From contig JAAYBV010000055.1 of NCBI GenBank assembly GCA_012744475.1, positions 1-64,000 on the forward strand: DNA of 64,000 nt, in the 5' to 3' direction. Under the pieces are notes generated by a model. That model was given only the letters and a program-made list of their open reading frames with translations. It did no database searches and was not told where the DNA came from. The DNA comes from Phycisphaerae bacterium (GTDB lineage Bacteria > Planctomycetota > Phycisphaerae > Sedimentisphaerales > Anaerobacaceae). A program made the position numbers and the translations under genes. Positions 8,184 through 16,743 of the stretch are shown here, piece by piece (within the stretch, counting starts at the first letter, position 1; every line of letters begins with the position of its first letter).

Positions 8184-9440
8184 TCATCGGGCGGTTCGCA
8201 CGAGCGCTCCGCCGCCGGGGGGCAGGGTCAGCTCGATGGCGGATTTGTTCGCAGAGGTCCACTGCGCAGTCCCGGCGTCGAACCGCTCCAGCGCGCCCGG
8301 GCCGACGAGCGTGGCGCTCGCCCCGGCAGTGTAGTCCAGGTTCACGACGACCGCGTGAGTCGGACTCTCCCCAGCGCCGAAGAGACCAAGCAGGAAGCCT
8401 CGCGGCGAGGCGGGCGACGCCGAGGACTCGATGCGGAAGGCGGCGTCCGGCGGCAACGGCTCGCAGCCGCGTTCGCGCATCGAGGTGTGATACACGCCGA
8501 GCGAGCGCAAGGGCTGAAGCTCCTTGGCGATGGCGACGAATTCGCGATTGTAGGATTTGACCGCGTGGTAGAGAGGTCCCGGCGTCCCGTCCAGGCCGAC
8601 CAGACTGCCATGGTGGTTCGGGTGGGCGTAGACATAGTAGCTGATGCCCTGCGCGCCATAGGCCACCGTGGAATAGACCAGGTAGCGCAGCTCGTCGGCG
8701 TTCGGGATGCGCATCGCGTCGGGCGCCCAGGTGCAAGCCTGCACGATGTTGAGGAAAGGCACGCCCGCCTCTTGCGCTGTGCGGCGGATCATCGCCAGGT
8801 TCAGGAAGTACTGGTCGCCGTCGCCCTTGAGCTGGAACTGATAGTGGTCGTAGCTGATGAGCGAAGGCTTCACCTGCTCGACGTAGAGACGCAGGTGCTC
8901 CGCGTAGGCGGTGACCGTGTCGCCCTTGGTGCCCAGTTGCTGATTGTTGGCGTAGGTCGGAAACAGATTGATGTAGGCCAGATGCTGAGGATCGCGCTGG
9001 CGCATGTATGCCACCAGCTTGCCGAGCGCGGGGAACTGCGCCGCGCTGGGCTCGTCGATCAGGTGATAGGAATACAGCGCCGGGTGCTTGCTGACGCGGG
9101 CGATCAGAGCATCCAACTGTTGGCGGCGGTCGGGGTCGTCGAGCGAGGCGGGCGTGAACAGGCCGCTGGTGAGCTGGCCGCGAAGGCCGTGACGGTGCGC
9201 CACGTCGAGTTCCGCTTCGCTGCCGCACCAGACGAGGTTGAAGCCGCCTTCAACCATCTGCTGTGCGACGGCGTCGGTGATCGCAGGACCGGCCCAGTAA
9301 GTGGCAATCGGCGTCCCGACCTGCCACGAGGAGCCAGGCTGGGCCACCGCCCCACCGATCCACGGATTGCACGAGAACAGAAACAGACAGAGGATACACG
9401 CCAACTTCGCCGCGCCCGAGTGTTCAATCCGAGTTCTCAT
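8184..9440 (-). CDS. secreted TIM-barrel glycosidase-like protein
   Basis: A 418-residue protein with a hydrophobic signal segment (about 12-33, with a Cys in LFSCN that could be a weak lipobox). Alternating strand motifs run through it: ATYWAGP, FNLVWCGS, YSYHLIDEPS, HLAYINLFPTY, SLISYDHYQF, VPFLNIVQ and GISYYVYAHP. They resemble a clan-A (beta/alpha)8 glycoside hydrolase. The IDEPS motif at the end of strand 4 is where the acid/base Glu sits in that clan, and the C-terminal ~70 residues look like a beta-sandwich. I cannot place it in a numbered GH family. The start is supported by GGGAGG eight bases upstream of ATG 9440. It is followed 12 bases later by the GH9 fusion, so both probably act on one glycan. 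Confidence 0.6.
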   Translation of the reverse strand: MRTRIEHSGAAKLACILCLFLFSCNPWIGGAVAQPGSSWQVGTPIATYWAGPAITDAVAQQMVEGGFNLVWCGSEAELDVAHRHGLRGQLTSGLFTPASLDDPDRRQQLDALIARVSKHPALYSYHLIDEPSAAQFPALGKLVAYMRQRDPQHLAYINLFPTYANNQQLGTKGDTVTAYAEHLRLYVEQVKPSLISYDHYQFQLKGDGDQYFLNLAMIRRTAQEAGVPFLNIVQACTWAPDAMRIPNADELRYLVYSTVAYGAQGISYYVYAHPNHHGSLVGLDGTPGPLYHAVKSYNREFVAIAKELQPLRSLGVYHTSMRERGCEPLPPDAAFRIESSASPASPRGFLLGLFGAGESPTHAVVVNLDYTAGASATLVGPGALERFDAGTAQWTSANKSAIELTLPPGGGALVRTAR

Positions 9441-9506
9441 TGTGTGGACCTCCCAAACATAACTACCATACGCCGAACGGCCACCTGCTCCCGCTGTCGT
9501 AATACG

Positions 9507-9902
9507 CTATTTCTTCGCCTTTATCAATAGCACGAGGTTTCTCACGGCCAACGGAATAGCAGCCAGACAGCCGGCCCCAAGGAACCAGAACCATGCCATG
9601 CCTCCGGCATCATCCCCGCCCGGCCACTCCGTCATGGGGTACAGACATGGAATCCAGAGCGTCAGGTGCGCCACGATCGCCGCGATGAGGAATCCCCGGT
9701 TGCGTTGCCGCCAGATCAGTCCGGCCAGGGCCAGAACCGTGCTGGCGCCCGACAGAACGAGGAACGGCCGCGTCGTGTGGTACCTGCCTCCGGCCATCCC
9801 CTGCGAGACGAAGAGCGCCCACAGGAACAAGGCGAGCGAGGCCAACAGGTACCGACGCAGTCGCCTGCTGATCCAGCGCGGGTCCAGGCCTTCCTTCTTC
9901 AT
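9507..9902 (-). CDS. small integral membrane protein, unknown family
   Basis: A 131-residue protein with a basic N-terminus (about 17 residues) and four hydrophobic segments at roughly 18-36, 45-63, 69-88 and 100-125, ending in KAKK. The pattern is a four-helix inner-membrane protein with the N-terminus inside by the positive-inside rule. I recognise no family, and there is no conserved catalytic motif. It lies 66 bases upstream of the glycosidase-like gene on the same strand but may be a separate unit. Confidence 0.6.
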   Translation of the reverse strand: MKKEGLDPRWISRRLRRYLLASLALFLWALFVSQGMAGGRYHTTRPFLVLSGASTVLALAGLIWRQRNRGFLIAAIVAHLTLWIPCLYPMTEWPGGDDAGGMAWFWFLGAGCLAAIPLAVRNLVLLIKAKK

Positions 9903-9951
9903 ATCTGCTCAGTCGTCAATCATGTGCATCTGTCCATCCTCACCAGACATC

Positions 9952-10001
9952 GGGGGGACATCGGGATCTACCCTGGATCGACATGCATGGCCTGTCCCCC
10001 C
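9952..10001. repeat. inverted repeat GGGGGGACA / TGTCCCCCC
   Basis: Perfect nine-base arms (9952-9960 and 9993-10001) separated by 32 bases, in the 113-base gap between the membrane protein and the larA-like gene. Each arm abuts further partial symmetry. There is no T-tract on either strand, so it is more like an interspersed palindromic element than an intrinsic terminator. Confidence 0.4.
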
Positions 10002-10015
10002 GTCAGAGTCCCCGA

Positions 10016-11305
10016 TCAAATGGAGACGGCTCGCAGGGCGACTTTGTTGGCGCCGTCGATGAAGATGATTTTGACATCGGGCTGCTCGGCGAGCCAGCCG
10101 TCCACCACCGCCTGCGGGTCGTGCGCGGGATGCATGTGGGCCGCCTCGACGAGGGCGTCGGCAATCTGCGTGTGCATCCAGACGCGTCGGAGCCGGCGAA
10201 TCAGCACGGCGAACTTGTACGGCTTGTGACTGTAGAGGACGTAGTCCTGGCGGATCGACCGGATGACCTCCTCCAGCGGGGCCGTCAGGCGATCGTAGAA
10301 GTTCGCGAGGGTCTGCGGCTCGCCGATGCCGTTGGGACAGGCGGCCAGGAACAGGATCTCTCCGCCATCCATCACCGCGGCCCGGTTCAGCTCCAGGGCC
10401 CGCTGGGCGATGTACAGGTCTTCGTCGTTGGAAAGGCCTCCCGGTGAGACAACCAGCCGCGACGCAGGAGTGACGGTCTGGATGTTACGCTCGTCGGTTA
10501 CGAGAAACGACTCGGCGCTCGCCTCCCGGATCGGCCCGAACCGCGCCCAGAGCAACCGCGTGCCGGCGCTGAGCATCACCAGCGCGTGAATCGGCCGGCC
10601 TTTGGCGATCAACTCCATGCCCTCCACCATATCCGCGGCCAGCGGGTTGTTTCTCTGCTCGGCCCTGGGATGCCACGGGTGCGCCGCGTGCGTGGATTCA
10701 TCGAGCAGGGCCAGGCTGTGATTCTGCTCGACCGTGCGAAAGGCGCTGATGCCCGGCACGAAGTTCTTGACGGGATTCGAGTAGCCCGCGAAGTAGTGGA
10801 CCTTCACATCGGAGACCGCCAGAAAAACGTCCGCCTCCTCGGCAAAGGCATTGACCAGCACCTGCGTTCCTCGCGACGTGCGGCCGAGGTCGAGGAACTG
10901 GTCGGCCTGGCAGTCATGGGCGTGGATTCGCGTCACGTTCAGACCCGCATTGCGTCGGGCCTTTTCGATCTCGTGTCCGATCTGGCGGTTCTTCGGCGTG
11001 TCGGCCGTGTGGGTCCCGGTGCAGATCAGGAACTGGACCGAGGCGGCCCGCCGCAGCGCGTCGCACACGTGCGGCAGCACCTCCGCCAGGGGCTCGTCGC
11101 GCGTGCCGTCGTCGACGAGTACGCACACCCGCTTGCCGGCGACCTCATCGCGAAACGCTCCAGCCTGGCCGTCCATGATGTCCCGCAGGCCCGCCGCCGC
11201 ATCCCCGCCCTGCGGCCCCTGCCACGGCCGGATGATCTCCTGCACGTTCCGATCGGGCAACCGAAAAGTGACAACGCCTGTTCCGTAATGCAGGTCTACG
11301 TTCAT
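10016..11305 (-). CDS. LarA-type nickel-pincer racemase/epimerase (DUF2088)
   Basis: A 429-residue LarA family protein. The founding member, lactate racemase of Lactobacillus plantarum, binds a nickel-pincer nucleotide cofactor through Lys184 and His200 with catalytic His108 and His174. Here TGTHT (H99), VHYFAGY (H170), NPVKNF (K180) and EQNHS (H196) give the same spacings (170/180/196 against 174/184/200), so the cofactor site is intact. Related LarAs act on many alpha-hydroxy acids, including sugar acids, so the substrate is open. ATG 11305 is preceded by AGGAG at good spacing, which excludes the much longer in-frame extension upstream. No larB, larC or larE cofactor genes are in the window; they would have to lie elsewhere. 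The gene sits downstream of the YdjC-like deacetylase and may share its transcript. Confidence 0.85.
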   Translation of the reverse strand: MNVDLHYGTGVVTFRLPDRNVQEIIRPWQGPQGGDAAAGLRDIMDGQAGAFRDEVAGKRVCVLVDDGTRDEPLAEVLPHVCDALRRAASVQFLICTGTHTADTPKNRQIGHEIEKARRNAGLNVTRIHAHDCQADQFLDLGRTSRGTQVLVNAFAEEADVFLAVSDVKVHYFAGYSNPVKNFVPGISAFRTVEQNHSLALLDESTHAAHPWHPRAEQRNNPLAADMVEGMELIAKGRPIHALVMLSAGTRLLWARFGPIREASAESFLVTDERNIQTVTPASRLVVSPGGLSNDEDLYIAQRALELNRAAVMDGGEILFLAACPNGIGEPQTLANFYDRLTAPLEEVIRSIRQDYVLYSHKPYKFAVLIRRLRRVWMHTQIADALVEAAHMHPAHDPQAVVDGWLAEQPDVKIIFIDGANKVALRAVSI

Positions 11306-11355
11306 GATCACTCCTGAGACCTCGTATGCCCTTGTACCTCCGCCCTCGCAGTTGT

Positions 11356-12210
11356 CTACCTGGCTGGCCAAGTGTCGCCGTAGCTGACCAGTTGGATGTT
11401 CCGTGCTTTGATGACCTCTTTGACCCGCTCGCTGGTGAAGGACCGGGTGACGCCGTCGCGATGGGCCGCGACGTTCCAGTAGCCCTCGTGCCCGATCGCC
11501 CGCATCTCGTCGGTGTCGAGGCCCGGATGCTCGACGAGGATCCAGATGCCCGGCTTCAGTTCCTGGAGCGCCTTGACCAATGCCGCTTCGCGCTGTTCGG
11601 CAGTCGTGCTGTTGTCGGCAGGCCAGCGGAACCACTGGGCGCCGGGCGTCTCGATCGGCAGCTTGTATTCGGCTGCCAGTTTGCGCACCAATGCCTGAAG
11701 CTCCGGCGTAGACGTCGGTGTGCCCATGTGGCTGCTCAGGTGCGTCACCTGCGGAATCTGCTTCCCGGCCAGCTCGATCTGGGCCCGCAGTTCCTTCTCG
11801 ACCTCGTGGATGTTCCACTTGGCGGCGAGGAAGTCGCGGTTCGTCGCGAAGAAATATCCGCTCGAATCGACCAGACTCGGCGCCTGCGTGATTGGGCCCC
11901 ACTTGTAGTTGGCCCATTCGCTGGTCAGCGTCAGGTGCACGCCGACGTCGTTGCCCGGCGTCTCGCGGAGCATCGCCACCGCCTCGTTGAACCACGGACA
12001 CGGAACCATCACCTCGACGCTCCGCGCGATCCCGTCGCGGAAGCTACGGATACACGCGACGTTGGCCGCATGAGCCGAACCGATGTCGTCGGCCCGCACG
12101 ATCAGCTTGATCGGCTCGGCTCCCTGCCGTGCCTGAGCCAAGCCGGCGTTCGCCAGCGGCATCGCCGCCAACACGCCCGCCGTCCGCATACAAAACTGCC
12201 TTCTGTCCAT
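11356..12210 (-). CDS. exported YdjC/ChbG-type carbohydrate deacetylase
   Basis: A 284-residue YdjC-fold (ChbG-like) protein. RADDIG near residue 39 is the family's metal-binding Asp pair, VGVHLTLT supplies the His after strand 3, and HLSSHMG the later His. ChbG deacetylates chitin disaccharides; other members act on oligosaccharides. The N-terminus (DRRQFCMRTAGVLAAM) is a twin-arginine-like signal with a hydrophobic stretch, so the enzyme is probably exported, unlike cytosolic ChbG. The larA-like gene lies 50 bases downstream on the same strand. Confidence 0.82.
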   Translation of the reverse strand: MDRRQFCMRTAGVLAAMPLANAGLAQARQGAEPIKLIVRADDIGSAHAANVACIRSFRDGIARSVEVMVPCPWFNEAVAMLRETPGNDVGVHLTLTSEWANYKWGPITQAPSLVDSSGYFFATNRDFLAAKWNIHEVEKELRAQIELAGKQIPQVTHLSSHMGTPTSTPELQALVRKLAAEYKLPIETPGAQWFRWPADNSTTAEQREAALVKALQELKPGIWILVEHPGLDTDEMRAIGHEGYWNVAAHRDGVTRSFTSERVKEVIKARNIQLVSYGDTWPAR

Positions 12211-12328
12211 CGCACGCCCGCCTTAAGAAGAACCTTGGAAGATCGTTGATTACTGCCTCTGCAAACGCTTTACGGCTCCACTCGCCCCCCAGACAAGCAT
12301 CTTGCCTCTTCGCCGCACGAAAGCCCGC

Positions 12329-12448
12329 CTACCCCAAGAGCCGAGCGACCTGGTCGCGTAGTTTGGGAACGTCCGCCTGGACAATGCCCCACGTGGTTTC
12401 GCACGCCCTGAGAATATCGTAGAGGTATTTCCTGCTCTCAGACCGCAT
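12329..12448 (-). pseudogene. collapsed HEPN (DUF86) toxin with internal in-frame deletion
   Basis: A 39-codon frame starts at ATG 12448, overlapping the end of the MNT gene by 11 bases, exactly where a HEPN toxin normally begins. Its first ~17 residues (MRSESRKYLYDILRACE) resemble the N-terminus of DUF86 HEPN proteins. The next residues (TTWGIVQADVPKLRDQVARL) resemble their extreme C-terminus (xWxIVxxDLPxLxxQV). The ~70 residues usually between, including the catalytic RxxxxH, are absent with the frame kept, ending in TAG at 12329. I read this as a deletion that fused the two ends. A genuine mini-protein cannot be excluded. Confidence 0.65.
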
Positions 12449-12749
12449 AGATCTGTCTTCGCTGTTTCTCGATGGACTCCAGAAGATAGGGGTTAGTTAC
12501 TGCCCTGATTTCGAGCAGATCAATCCCCCGGGCGAACAGGTCCTGCAATGCGGCGAGAAGGCCGAAATAGGCCTTCGCATGGCCGACCGGGTCCATCGGC
12601 TCGAACTCCACAAGCAGGTCGATGTCGCTTCGGTCGGGATCGAAGCGATTGGACTCTGTTGCCGAGCCGAACGCGTCCAGACGCTTGACGCGGAAGTCCC
12701 GGCAAAGCTGCGTCAACTCTTCTCTGCGATCTTCAAGTGGTCCGACCAT
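12438..12749 (-). CDS. MNT-type minimal nucleotidyltransferase (antitoxin of a MNT/HEPN pair)
   Basis: A 103-residue minimal nucleotidyltransferase. It has the GSxxx...DxD core (FGSATESNRFDPDRSDIDLLVEF), with the Asp pair in SDIDLL and a third Asp at GIDLLEI. In MNT/HEPN (MntA/HepT) systems this enzyme AMPylates and so silences the HEPN RNase. Start ATG 12749 is chosen because it places the family's N-terminal helix correctly and has AGAAGGA just upstream; 12773 would add eight residues. The HEPN partner directly downstream is reduced to a 39-codon remnant, so this antitoxin is probably orphaned. Confidence 0.85.
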   Translation of the reverse strand: MVGPLEDRREELTQLCRDFRVKRLDAFGSATESNRFDPDRSDIDLLVEFEPMDPVGHAKAYFGLLAALQDLFARGIDLLEIRAVTNPYLLESIEKQRRQIYAV

Positions 12750-13073
12750 GTTCCTTCTGTCCGCTCGCGGCATTTCCGGCCAAATCGCTACCGGCGCAGT
12801 CTACGCTTGTCACCGGACCGTGTCAAACCCAATCGCCGGCGGCCGCCCCCGAGCTGCACAAGAGTGCCCCCGCAGGCGCCTCCCCAGGTAACCCGTTTGC
12901 CCGCGTCCGCAAGGCGGTCAGCCACGTCTCCAATCGCACGATGTTGCCGAGACACAAGCGGCCCGAATCGCGTCTTGACGCCAGTGGGGCAATCGGATTT
13001 ATTGAGGCCTGTGCCGAGGCCAATCGGGCCGGGTGGAAGGCAGGAGTGTTGGCAGCGAACAGGATTTGAGGCC
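12750..13073. other. non-coding spacer between MNT and AAA15 genes
   Basis: About 320 bases separating divergently oriented genes. It should hold promoters for both, but I see no clear -35/-10 pair. A short frame ending at 13069 on the + strand has a protein-like tail (GAIGFIEACAEANRAGW) but no family I recognise; it could be the eroded end of an older gene. Confidence 0.4.
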
Positions 13074-14186
13074 ATGGGATCGCAGATCGACAAGATTACG
13101 TTGAAGGGATTCAAGTCCATCCGAAGCCTGGAGGACTTCCCTCTGCGCAACCTCAACATCCTCATCGGCGCCAACGGCGCCGGCAAGAGCAATTTCGTCA
13201 GCTTCTTCACGTTTCTGCGCGAAGCTATGGCAGGGAGGCTGGGCCTTTACGTTGAGAAGAAGGGCGGTGCCGACAGCCATTTGTTCATGGGACCCAAGAT
13301 CACCGAGCAAATTCACGCTCACTTGCATTTTGATGTGAATGGCTACAGGTTCTCTCTTCAGCCTACAGCCGAGGATGCGTTTGTTTATGCGGATGAACGG
13401 ATTCTATACGACGGAGATCCGCCACGGACTTTGCCGGTGAATCGTTCTATTGGAAAAGGTCACAAGGAATCCAAGTTGAAAGAACAACTTGGAGACATCA
13501 AAAACAAGACCATCTCTGGATTCATCCATCGTTCGGTTTCGAGCTGGGTCGTGTATCACTTCCATGACACCAGTGACACCGCGCCCATGCGCCGTTTCTG
13601 CTCGGTACGTGACTACGAGTATCTGCGCCCTGATGGGGCCAATTTGGCTGTCTTCCTGCATTTCCTGGACCAGAAGCATCCAGATGCCTATGACCGCATT
13701 AGGAACGCCGTTTGTCTCGCGGCCCCCTTCTTTGATGATTTCAAGCTGCGACCTAAGCCAGCGAATGGAGACTTAATGCTCCAACTTGAGTGGACACAGA
13801 AGGATAGCGACTATCCGTTCCACGTCAACCAACTGTCGGACGGGACGCTGCGTCTCGTTGCGTTGGCGACAGCGCTATTGCAGCCGGACCCGCCAACGAC
13901 GATGTTGTTCGATGAGCCAGAATTGGGGTTGCATCCTCATGCACTGAATCTCTTCGCGGCTCTGGTGAAGAAGGCGGCGAGTAAGACGCAGATCATCGTC
14001 TCGACGCAGTCGGCACCGCTGCTGGATAACTTCCAGGCCGAAGACATCATCGTCGTGGAACGCAAGGAAGGCGAATCGACCTTCAAGAGGCTGTCGTCCG
14101 CGGAACTGGCTGAATGGCTGAAGGACTATTCGCTCGGCGAATTGTGGCAGAAGAACATCCTCGGCGGGAGACCGACCGATGGTTAG
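13074..14186 (+). CDS. AAA15-family ATPase (OLD/RecF-like), defence type
   Basis: A 370-residue ABC-fold ATPase of the AAA15/21 type. Walker A is GANGAGKS at 32-39, right after the family's N-terminal KGFKSIRSLEDF. A linker with coiled/helical content follows (about 90-230), then the signature-like LSDGTLRL, Walker B MLFDEPELGLHP and the switch STQS. There is no fused Toprim nuclease; the partner downstream supplies a Toprim-like domain instead. ATG 13074 starts at MGSQIDKITLKGF; a longer in-frame extension upstream has no similarity. The stop overlaps the next start by eight bases. Such ATPases with a separate Toprim-like or nuclease partner (PARIS, AbiL, Septu types) are anti-phage modules; specific assignment here is inference. 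Confidence 0.85.
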   Translation: MGSQIDKITLKGFKSIRSLEDFPLRNLNILIGANGAGKSNFVSFFTFLREAMAGRLGLYVEKKGGADSHLFMGPKITEQIHAHLHFDVNGYRFSLQPTAEDAFVYADERILYDGDPPRTLPVNRSIGKGHKESKLKEQLGDIKNKTISGFIHRSVSSWVVYHFHDTSDTAPMRRFCSVRDYEYLRPDGANLAVFLHFLDQKHPDAYDRIRNAVCLAAPFFDDFKLRPKPANGDLMLQLEWTQKDSDYPFHVNQLSDGTLRLVALATALLQPDPPTTMLFDEPELGLHPHALNLFAALVKKAASKTQIIVSTQSAPLLDNFQAEDIIVVERKEGESTFKRLSSAELAEWLKDYSLGELWQKNILGGRPTDG

Positions 14187-14820
14187 GGTCCATGTCCTGG
14201 TCGAGGGCCAAACGGAAGAGATGTTTGTCAAAGAAGTGCTGTCGTCACATTTCAGCGGCCTTGGACTCTATCTGACACCATGGCTGGCGGGAAAGCATGG
14301 CGGAATCGGGCGTTATGAAAGGGACAAGGGGGATCTTCTCAAGAGACTGAAGCAGGATCATCGTGCCTTCTGCACAACGATGGTTGATTACTACGGTATG
14401 CCCACCAGTTGGCCGGGCAGGGAGACGGCAGCGGGGAACCCCGAGGCGATCGAACAGGCGATCCTGGCCGATATCTCCGCTGAGATGGGGGAAGGATTCA
14501 ATCGGGCTCGTTTCATTCCCTACGTCCAGATGCACGAGTTCGAGGCGTTGCTTTTCAGTGATCCCAAAGCGTTGGCGAGTCACCTTGGACTGGCGGATGA
14601 GTCACAGGTTCAACAGATCAGGGATCAGTTTGCCAATCCCGAGGAAATCGATGATGACCCGCAGACGGCGCCTTCCAAGAGGATCTCGCGCTTGGACCCG
14701 AGCTATCAGAAACCTTACGATGGAATGCTGATCGCTCAACGAATCGGTCTGGATACCATGCGGGCCGAATGCCCGCACTTCAACGAGTGGATCACGAAGT
14801 TGGAGACACTGGTGGTTTGA
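14179..14820 (+). CDS. DUF4276 (Toprim-like) partner of AAA15 ATPase
   Basis: A 213-residue DUF4276 protein. VLVEGQTEEMF at residues 6-16 holds the Toprim-type Glu, and TTMVDYYGMP near 71-80 holds the acidic second motif. FIPYVQMHEFEALLFSD is the family's hallmark block, and the C-terminal half has SRLDPSYQK and the final ECPHFNEWI. The family is usually encoded next to an AAA15/21 ATPase, as here with an eight-base overlap, and is thought to be the nuclease-like effector. Composition is less GC-rich than the flanking glycan genes, in line with transfer. Confidence 0.85.
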   Translation: MVRVHVLVEGQTEEMFVKEVLSSHFSGLGLYLTPWLAGKHGGIGRYERDKGDLLKRLKQDHRAFCTTMVDYYGMPTSWPGRETAAGNPEAIEQAILADISAEMGEGFNRARFIPYVQMHEFEALLFSDPKALASHLGLADESQVQQIRDQFANPEEIDDDPQTAPSKRISRLDPSYQKPYDGMLIAQRIGLDTMRAECPHFNEWITKLETLVV

Positions 14821-14848
14821 GTGTGGTGTCTTTGGAAGGACAGACGGT

Positions 14849-16210
14849 ATGCGTCGAGAATGTGTGAGGGTGTCGGGAAGGTTGGTGGTGGTGTCGGCGG
14901 TTTGCGCGGTGGGAATATGCTTGTTGCTCTGTGGCGGGCCGGCTTGGGGGGCGAAGGATCGCGAGTCGGAGGTCACGGCGGGCAATCGGCCGATGCGAAG
15001 CGTGCGGACACTGGTTCTGACCGTCGGGCAGGCGGAGGGCGATCTGCGAGGCTCGGACGACAAGGCCATCCAGGCGGGGGTAGACTATCTGCACCGATTG
15101 GGCGGCGGGACGCTGCGCATCCTGCCGGGCGTGTACGAACTGAAGAACGCCATCTACCTGCATCCCCATATCACCCTGAGCGGCTCGGGGGAGCAGACCG
15201 TTCTGCGAAAAAGCGACGGCGTGGCGACAACGCTGGTCCGCGATTCGGACTGGTATGAGTACGGCGTCGAGGCGAACGACCCGGCGGGCTTTGCGCCCGG
15301 CGGCGGCATCATGCTCCGAACGAGCACCGGTCCCGGCCAGTGGCAATACGATGTCCTGCGGGCAACGATCACGGCGGTCGAAGGCAAGGTCCTGTTCCTG
15401 GACCGGATGACCCAGAAGAATTTCTGGATTCAGGACGATGCGACCGCGGCAACCCTCTTCCCGATCCTCACTGCCGAAGGCGTCGACGACGTGCATATCG
15501 AGAACCTCGTGCTCGACGGCAACCGGGACCACAACGAGAACATCAACGGCAACTTCGCCGGAGCGGTGTTCATCCAGAGCTGCAACCGATGGCGGTTCAC
15601 GAACGTGGTGGCCCGCAACTACAACGGCGACGGCTTCAGCTTCCAGGTCTGTGACGATGTCCACTTCGAACACTGCCAGTCGCTGAACAACGCCGATCTC
15701 GGGTTCCATCCGGGCAGCGGCTCGCAGCGCCCGGTCTTTCGCGGCTGCACCGCCAGGGGAAACAGCCAGGGCATCTTCTTCTGCTGGGCAGTCTCGGACG
15801 GGCTGGTGGAGGACTGCACCCTCTCGGAGAACGGCCGCTTCGGGATCAGTATCGGGCACCGCGACACGGACAACCTCGTGCGGAATTGCACCATCGAGCG
15901 AAACGGCGAGGTGGGCATCCTCTTCCGGGCGGAGGTCGGCGAGTTCCGCTGCGGCCACCGCAATCGGATCGAGGGCTGCACGATCCGCGACAACGGCAGC
16001 CAGGAGCCGGGGGTCGGAATCGACATCCAGGGCCAGACCCACGACATCACGGTCCGCGACACCCGGCTGGAAAACACCGCGAACGGCCGTCAGCGAACGG
16101 GAATCCGCATCGGCAGCCAGGCGGAGCTGGTTTCCCTGCAAGGCAACATATACGAAGGCTGTCCCGTGGCCGTCGAGGATCTGCGATCGCAGGAGAACAG
16201 CCCACGGTAG
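14849..16210 (+). CDS. secreted right-handed beta-helix protein
   Basis: A 453-residue protein with a signal peptide (about 1-35, ending AWGA) and a parallel beta-helix. DDKAIQAGVDYL and GTLRILPGVYEL are the pectate-lyase-superfamily N-cap. Successive turns carry N/C-rich repeats (DGNRDHNEN, NVVARNYNGDGFS, HCQSLNNADLG, GCTARGNSQG, DCTLSENGRFG, NCTIERNGEVG, GCTIRDNG), typical of PbH1 repeats. Such proteins are polysaccharide lyases, epimerases or glycosidases (GH28, PL1, PL9 type); no family-specific catalytic set is clear. It starts 28 bases after the DUF4276 stop, but its product belongs with glycan degradation rather than defence. Confidence 0.75.
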   Translation: MRRECVRVSGRLVVVSAVCAVGICLLLCGGPAWGAKDRESEVTAGNRPMRSVRTLVLTVGQAEGDLRGSDDKAIQAGVDYLHRLGGGTLRILPGVYELKNAIYLHPHITLSGSGEQTVLRKSDGVATTLVRDSDWYEYGVEANDPAGFAPGGGIMLRTSTGPGQWQYDVLRATITAVEGKVLFLDRMTQKNFWIQDDATAATLFPILTAEGVDDVHIENLVLDGNRDHNENINGNFAGAVFIQSCNRWRFTNVVARNYNGDGFSFQVCDDVHFEHCQSLNNADLGFHPGSGSQRPVFRGCTARGNSQGIFFCWAVSDGLVEDCTLSENGRFGISIGHRDTDNLVRNCTIERNGEVGILFRAEVGEFRCGHRNRIEGCTIRDNGSQEPGVGIDIQGQTHDITVRDTRLENTANGRQRTGIRIGSQAELVSLQGNIYEGCPVAVEDLRSQENSPR

Positions 16211-16265
16211 CCACGCAAAACCTCGCCCCCGGACCCCAAAGGGCGATCGCGTCTGAATATGGTGA

Positions 16266-16294
16266 TTGACGGCAGGCGGGGTAGGGTATAGAAT
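16266..16294 (+). promoter_or_regulatory. sigma70-type promoter, TTGACG-17-TAGAAT
   Basis: TTGACG at 16266-16271 and TAGAAT at 16289-16294 are separated by exactly 17 bases, each five of six to consensus. It lies just after the beta-helix gene and would start transcription near 16301, giving the next gene a leader of about 440 bases. Confidence 0.55.
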
Positions 16295-16300
16295 AGTCTT

Positions 16301-16743
16301 GTCATTTGTCATCCAGAAAGACGTGGTCCGGAGGCTGGAGATACGACAATGGCGGTTCTTGGTACCCCCAGAGGGGTGAGAGAGCTACGTGAGGAGTCCC
16401 GCCCAGGCGGCATTCGCGCCCATGCCACAGGTTCATTCAGGAATCCGCTGGTGGCGGCGATGCGCCGTTTCCGTGCTCTCCGGATGGTGTAGCGACCTGC
16501 GGAAGTCTTTTCCCGATCTGTGATACGAATACCGATGGAGGCAGAGGGATCTGCGGAGGTTGACGAGCCCTTGGTGGCAGCGAGGCGATGCGCGCACCGC
16601 CGCGCAGACACAATGCGCTTCAGAATCGGAAAGGAGGTGTTGCCCCGACACAGCGTTGGTGAACAGAGTCGGTCGTTGCACGGTTTGGTCCTATCGTGAT
16701 TCTGCCAAACCTTTCCACACCTTTTTGGACGAGGAGACGAGGT
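16301..16743 (+). other. long 5' leader of the PA14/LamG protein gene
   Basis: About 440 non-coding bases between the likely start site and ATG 16744. It contains AAGGAGGTG at 16631-16639, a perfect anti-16S match over 100 bases upstream of the start, inside a block (16615-16655) resembling one in the leader at 40225-40266. A hairpin GGTTTGG...CCAAACC follows at 16682-16711. A GTG-led frame from about 16659 to 16751 could be a leader peptide overlapping the gene start. No known riboswitch class is recognised. Confidence 0.4.

Noticed and set aside
10016-12001. A single 661-residue protein reading through the LarA and deacetylase genes on the - strand
   Set aside because: Its first ~230 codons run out of frame over the YdjC-like gene. 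A good ribosome binding site and the LarA N-terminus fix the start at 11305.
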